From positions 496,001 to 560,000 of the forward strand of contig NZ_LNNB01000009.1 of assembly GCF_001747895.1 (NCBI RefSeq): a stretch of DNA of 64,000 nucleotides. Direction: 5' to 3'. Under the pieces are notes generated by a model. The model was given only the letters and a program-made list of their open reading frames with translations, did no database searches and was not told the DNA's origin. The position numbers and the translations under genes are program-made. Of the stretch, positions 61,366 through 64,000 are shown piece by piece (positions within the stretch are counted from its first letter, which is position 1; each line of letters begins with the position of its first letter). Source of the stretch: Staphylococcus equorum (lineage in GTDB: Bacteria > Bacillota > Bacilli > Staphylococcales > Staphylococcaceae).

Positions 61366-62238
61366 TTGGAAAAACCAGAAAGACTTTTATATATTTATAC
61401 CCGCTTTTTAAACGGAAAGAAACTCAATAAAGAAGAACTCGCACAGCAGCTTAACGTCAATGTTCGTTCAATTCAGCGAGATTTTAGTGATATTAACAGT
61501 TTTTTATATGAAGATAATGAATGGCATGGTATTGATGGAGAAATAATATACGATAATAACTTTGAAAAACATTGTTTAAGAATCAACCAATATAAATTTA
61601 AAAATAATAGATTACTTAACTTGTTATTTAGATTGAAAAATTTTACACCGATAATACATGAAGACACTTATAATCTTATTAGAGGGCTTAATGCAAACTC
61701 TAATTTTGCTGAAAAAATCCTGTCTAACAAACTCTTAAGCCAGTTCAAGGTGACGCGTGAGATGAGCAAAACCACGTTAATTTTCAGACTCCAAATGGCC
61801 ATTGAAAATAATAATTTTGTTGCAATACATATAACTAATAATTTGACTATAAAAGTAATACCTATATATACTAGATATTTTTCTAACAAATACTGGTTTA
61901 CTTATTTGTATCAAGGGAAGATACAAATATTAAATTTGTCTTCAATTATAAATATCGATCAACTTAATGAAGTGTTTGATAAAAGTATTTTTTCAGATAT
62001 TCAGTCTGTAAAGTTACTCATTAAAGATCCTCTGTGGTCAGAAATACAAAGACAGTTCATTATTATAGACAGAACTGAAAGTGATCATGGGACTAACGCA
62101 CATATTATTATTTCAAAAAAAGAAAGCATACAAATTGCATATGACTATCCACAATATATTACAATTATAGAACCTCAACATTATGTAGATGAATTCAAAG
62201 CACATATCCAGACTTTGTTTAAAAACTATTACATTTAA
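61366..62238 (+). CDS. HTH / WYL-like transcriptional regulator
   Basis: 290 residues. An N-terminal winged HTH of the DeoR/HTH_11 type (residues 6-46: LYIYTRFLNGKKLNKEELAQ, then VNVRSIQRDFSDI), a linker, and a WYL-like ligand domain (about 140-200) with YWFTYLYQGK in place of the canonical WYL box and a late DPLWSEIQ segment. Such proteins regulate accessory and anti-phage loci, often by sensing nucleotides. The start is TTG 61366, eight bases after AGGAGTTG; an in-frame TGA lies immediately upstream. AT-rich and non-syntenic. Confidence 0.75.
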   Translation: MEKPERLLYIYTRFLNGKKLNKEELAQQLNVNVRSIQRDFSDINSFLYEDNEWHGIDGEIIYDNNFEKHCLRINQYKFKNNRLLNLLFRLKNFTPIIHEDTYNLIRGLNANSNFAEKILSNKLLSQFKVTREMSKTTLIFRLQMAIENNNFVAIHITNNLTIKVIPIYTRYFSNKYWFTYLYQGKIQILNLSSIINIDQLNEVFDKSIFSDIQSVKLLIKDPLWSEIQRQFIIIDRTESDHGTNAHIIISKKESIQIAYDYPQYITIIEPQHYVDEFKAHIQTLFKNYYI

Positions 62239-62242
62239 AATT

Positions 62243-62290
62243 AGCCTATACTCAACTTAGATATCTTCTATGCTGAATATAGGCTCTTTT
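62243..62290. terminator. Terminator between convergent accessory genes
   Basis: AGCCTATA (62243-62250) pairs with TATAGGCT (62278-62285), followed by CTTTT; AT-rich on the other side. Confidence 0.7.
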
Positions 62291-62302
62291 ATAATTAATA
62301 TT

Positions 62303-63301
62303 TCAGTGTTGATGCTCTACATTTTTTTGCATTGCGCTAATTTTTCTATAAAAATCTGAATTACCTTTTTCTCGCTTTTCTTTTTGTTCTTTATTCCAGT
62401 TGTAATATTCTATTTTACTCAATTCTTGTTTTTTTCTTAAACGTATTTTGTGTTCTTGGTAACTTAACACATTGCATAAAGTAACATGGCGGTTTTGTTT
62501 TGAAGCAAGTACGAATAAATGATCTATTAGGTAGTCACATATTGAACTATGAGCAAAATTCTTCAAAATCGAAATATATAATTCTTCCTCACTAACAAGA
62601 TAAATGCGATGCTTATCATCGTTTAAAAGTTTCAACAACAAATCAAAACTCATTCTCTGAGAAGGTAATCCATGTTTAAATGTTAAAAAATCTTTTGGTA
62701 TTCCTGCAGTATGCCCCGATTGATAAGGGAAAAAATTAAGTACCATAACTCTGTTTGGATCAATATTAAAACGTTTTAGAGTCGAAGAAGCGTTATATAA
62801 ATATTTCATAAACCATCTATGTTTATCTATATAGGGTAAAAACAGTTTCTCACCATTAAATGTTAATCTACCTTGTATATCCAATAATATTCTTTGCCGA
62901 TAATCTATTACTACAGATTCTGGTATATCAGGTTCGTACATTTTAAAATCGTTTTCTGGCTGCTTTTTTAATATAACAATATCAGCTAAATCAGGGTTCC
63001 CAAAATATGGTCTAGCTATAGCAGGATTTATTTCTGCATTTTCAAATAAAATTCTTTGTCTATTTTTATCAATAATTACTTTTCCGTTTGCAAAATCTAT
63101 CATTTTTTTAAATCTAGGTATTTCAGCAAAGTTATTCCCAAAATGCTCTTTAAAATATGCTAAATCTTGTGGATGTAAAAACGCTGTCGTATCATCATTT
63201 TTTATAATTTGTTCTAAAGTATTTTGATCATAAATAGAGTTATATTGCTTCAAATATTCTTGCCAAAATTCATTGATCTCCCTTAAATATTCACTCATCA
63301 T
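62303..63301 (-). CDS. Unknown 332-aa protein, weakly uracil-DNA-glycosylase-like
   Basis: 332 residues, soluble. I do not firmly recognise it. Visible features: RPYFGNPDLADIVILKKQPEN (98-118), NFFPYQSGH (189-197), HGLPSQRMSFDLLLKLL (210-226), IYLVSEEELY (233-242) and a basic C-terminus rich in K, E, R and N. The order 'GNP + hydrophobic strand', 'FPYxS', 'LPSQ' and a late 'vvS' strand recalls uncharacterised members of the uracil-DNA glycosylase fold, but the canonical GxDPYxx and HPS motifs are not clear. AGGAGGTTATAA precedes the ATG. Convergent with the WYL-type regulator. Confidence 0.6.
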   Translation of the reverse strand: MMSEYLREINEFWQEYLKQYNSIYDQNTLEQIIKNDDTTAFLHPQDLAYFKEHFGNNFAEIPRFKKMIDFANGKVIIDKNRQRILFENAEINPAIARPYFGNPDLADIVILKKQPENDFKMYEPDIPESVVIDYRQRILLDIQGRLTFNGEKLFLPYIDKHRWFMKYLYNASSTLKRFNIDPNRVMVLNFFPYQSGHTAGIPKDFLTFKHGLPSQRMSFDLLLKLLNDDKHRIYLVSEEELYISILKNFAHSSICDYLIDHLFVLASKQNRHVTLCNVLSYQEHKIRLRKKQELSKIEYYNWNKEQKEKREKGNSDFYRKISAMQKNVEHQH

Positions 63302-63908
63302 TTATAACCTCCTATTTCATTTAATTGTAATTAAGTACATAGACAGCTAGTGTCAGTAAAATAGTTATCCCAAAATTTCACTATAATATTTTGACTTATT
63401 CGCAACCAAATAAATACATATGATTTATAAAACATATGCTACCCTTTTTAATATTTAATTATTGTGAAAACTGTTTGGTTAAAGCGTTTTATAATTTGAT
63501 TTTTAAAGTAAGCTACATCATTACGAGGGGTTAAAATTTTTTTCTAATTGAAGTTGTAATATTAAGTTATATTATATTTTAATACATAAACTAAATCGCT
63601 AGTTTGTTATGTAATAATATCATTATACTTATATATTTCACTTTTGGATAGCACTTTAATATTAATAATTATATTAAAAAATACAGCCATAGCATCTTTT
63701 CCAGATAAAAAGCCTCCAATAATTTGTATGCTTAAGAAAGACTACATACTAATTCCTATAAAGGCATTTGATTTATTTTTATATAGAAAATCATTGTTCA
63801 AATTCAGTTATATATTTTCACTTAAAATATGACAATACTTTGAGCCAACTCTTGCGACAAAGCACTAGCCAAAAACTACAGGTTGAAGCTGTGCCTGCTG
63901 AAATCGTG

Positions 63909-63950
63909 CATAAAAAAATGCCAACAAAGTCAGAGACTTTGTTGACACTC
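63909..63950. terminator. Hairpin, GCCAACAAAG family
   Basis: ATGCCAACAAAGTC (63919-63932) pairs with GACTTTGTTGACA (63936-63948), closely related to the hairpin at 40403-40439 and similar to that at 19407-19446. Confidence 0.65.
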
Positions 63951-63951
63951 T

Positions 63952-63979
63952 GAAAGCCTCTAAATTATTGGAGGTTTTC
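63952..63979. terminator. Second hairpin at the window edge
   Basis: GAAAGCCTC pairs with GAGGTTTTC, one wobble. With the previous hairpin it forms a tandem terminator, probably for a leftward gene beyond the window; a frame with the end DESNLMIENLQ stops at 63965 on the minus strand but cannot be judged. Confidence 0.5.
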
Positions 63980-64000
63980 TATCATTAAATTGGATTCATC

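Larger units (their letters stand above)
63302..64000. other. 700 bp of AT-rich DNA without a convincing gene
   Basis: The region upstream of the 332-aa gene is very AT-rich. Short frames occur on both strands (for example a plus-strand reading to 63832 ending in SLFKFSYIFSLKI and a minus-strand reading with QIIGGFLSGKDAMAVFF broken by a stop), none with a good ribosome-binding site. It may hold promoter DNA for the 332-aa gene and decayed remnants. Confidence 0.5.

Noticed and set aside
61362..61368. ATG at 61362 as start of the WYL-type regulator
   Set aside because: It is in another frame; the in-frame start is TTG at 61366, after a TGA.
63644..63953. Two short plus-strand frames near the right edge
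   Set aside because: No ribosome-binding sites, low complexity, and the second runs into the terminator hairpins.

Overview
The window is an AT-rich, low-GC Firmicute chromosome and almost certainly Staphylococcus. The gene order is the staphylococcal core order: hom-thrC-thrB beside a divergent aspartokinase, a membrane-anchored thermonuclease of the Nuc2 type, glnR-glnA-ynbB-hflX-gpx-hfq-miaA, glpD-glpK-glpF-glpP-mutL-mutS, ricA-miaB, korA-korB-ymdB-rny-recA-cinA-pgsA, the ymf genes with ftsK, then rnjB-pnp-rpsO-ribF-truB-rbfA. A structured intergenic repeat near 40.1-40.4 kb suggests the S. saprophyticus/xylosus side of the genus, but the species cannot be fixed from sequence reading alone. 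No rRNA, tRNA, CRISPR array or intact insertion sequence was seen.

Layout. 0-4.7 kb: threonine/aspartate-family biosynthesis, with divergent promoters whose -10 boxes overlap. 4.7-10.4 kb: a variable strip of small and poorly known genes. It holds a nucleotidyltransferase-like protein, a DeoR-type sensor domain without its DNA-binding part, a membrane NERD-like protein, the thermonuclease, small membrane proteins, a Cse60-like protein, a CPBP protease, a nonsense-broken small membrane gene and the 3' scar of a tyrosine recombinase. 10.4-17.7 kb: nitrogen control (GlnR/GlnA with a perfect GlnR box), HflX, glutathione peroxidase, Hfq, MiaA and a lysophospholipase-like hydrolase. 18-19.4 kb: a TauE-type exporter behind two tandem palindromes, and MepB. 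19.4-25.8 kb: the glycerol regulon (GlpD, GlpK, GlpF, antiterminator GlpP) with leader terminators and a cre site, interrupted by an MccF-like peptidase gene. 25.8-33.8 kb: MutL/MutS, ThiW, RicA, MiaB and a thiamine-binding-type protein. 33.9-36 kb: an Rrf2 regulator with its reductase, and a poly-gamma-glutamate hydrolase-like protein. 36-46 kb: 2-oxoacid:ferredoxin oxidoreductase, YmdB, RNase Y, RecA, CinA, PgsA. 46-53.5 kb: the ymf cluster that modifies EF-P, a GntR regulator, FtsK. 53.8-60.9 kb: RNA turnover and ribosome maturation (RNase J2, PNPase, S15, RibF, TruB, RbfA).

The most unusual part is the right end. In staphylococci rbfA normally follows infB directly. Here infB is absent upstream of rbfA; instead there is a strong private promoter for rbfA and then an AT-rich block with a WYL-type regulator, a convergent 332-residue protein of unknown function and about 700 bp without a convincing gene. 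This is an accessory insertion or rearrangement breakpoint inside the nusA-infB-rbfA operon and is the best candidate here for something undescribed. Other leads are a sigma-B-type promoter on a 71-residue orphan followed by the structured repeat, a folded RNA-like element between rnjB and ftsK, the HTH-less DeoR sensor, and the mobile-element scar beside glnA.
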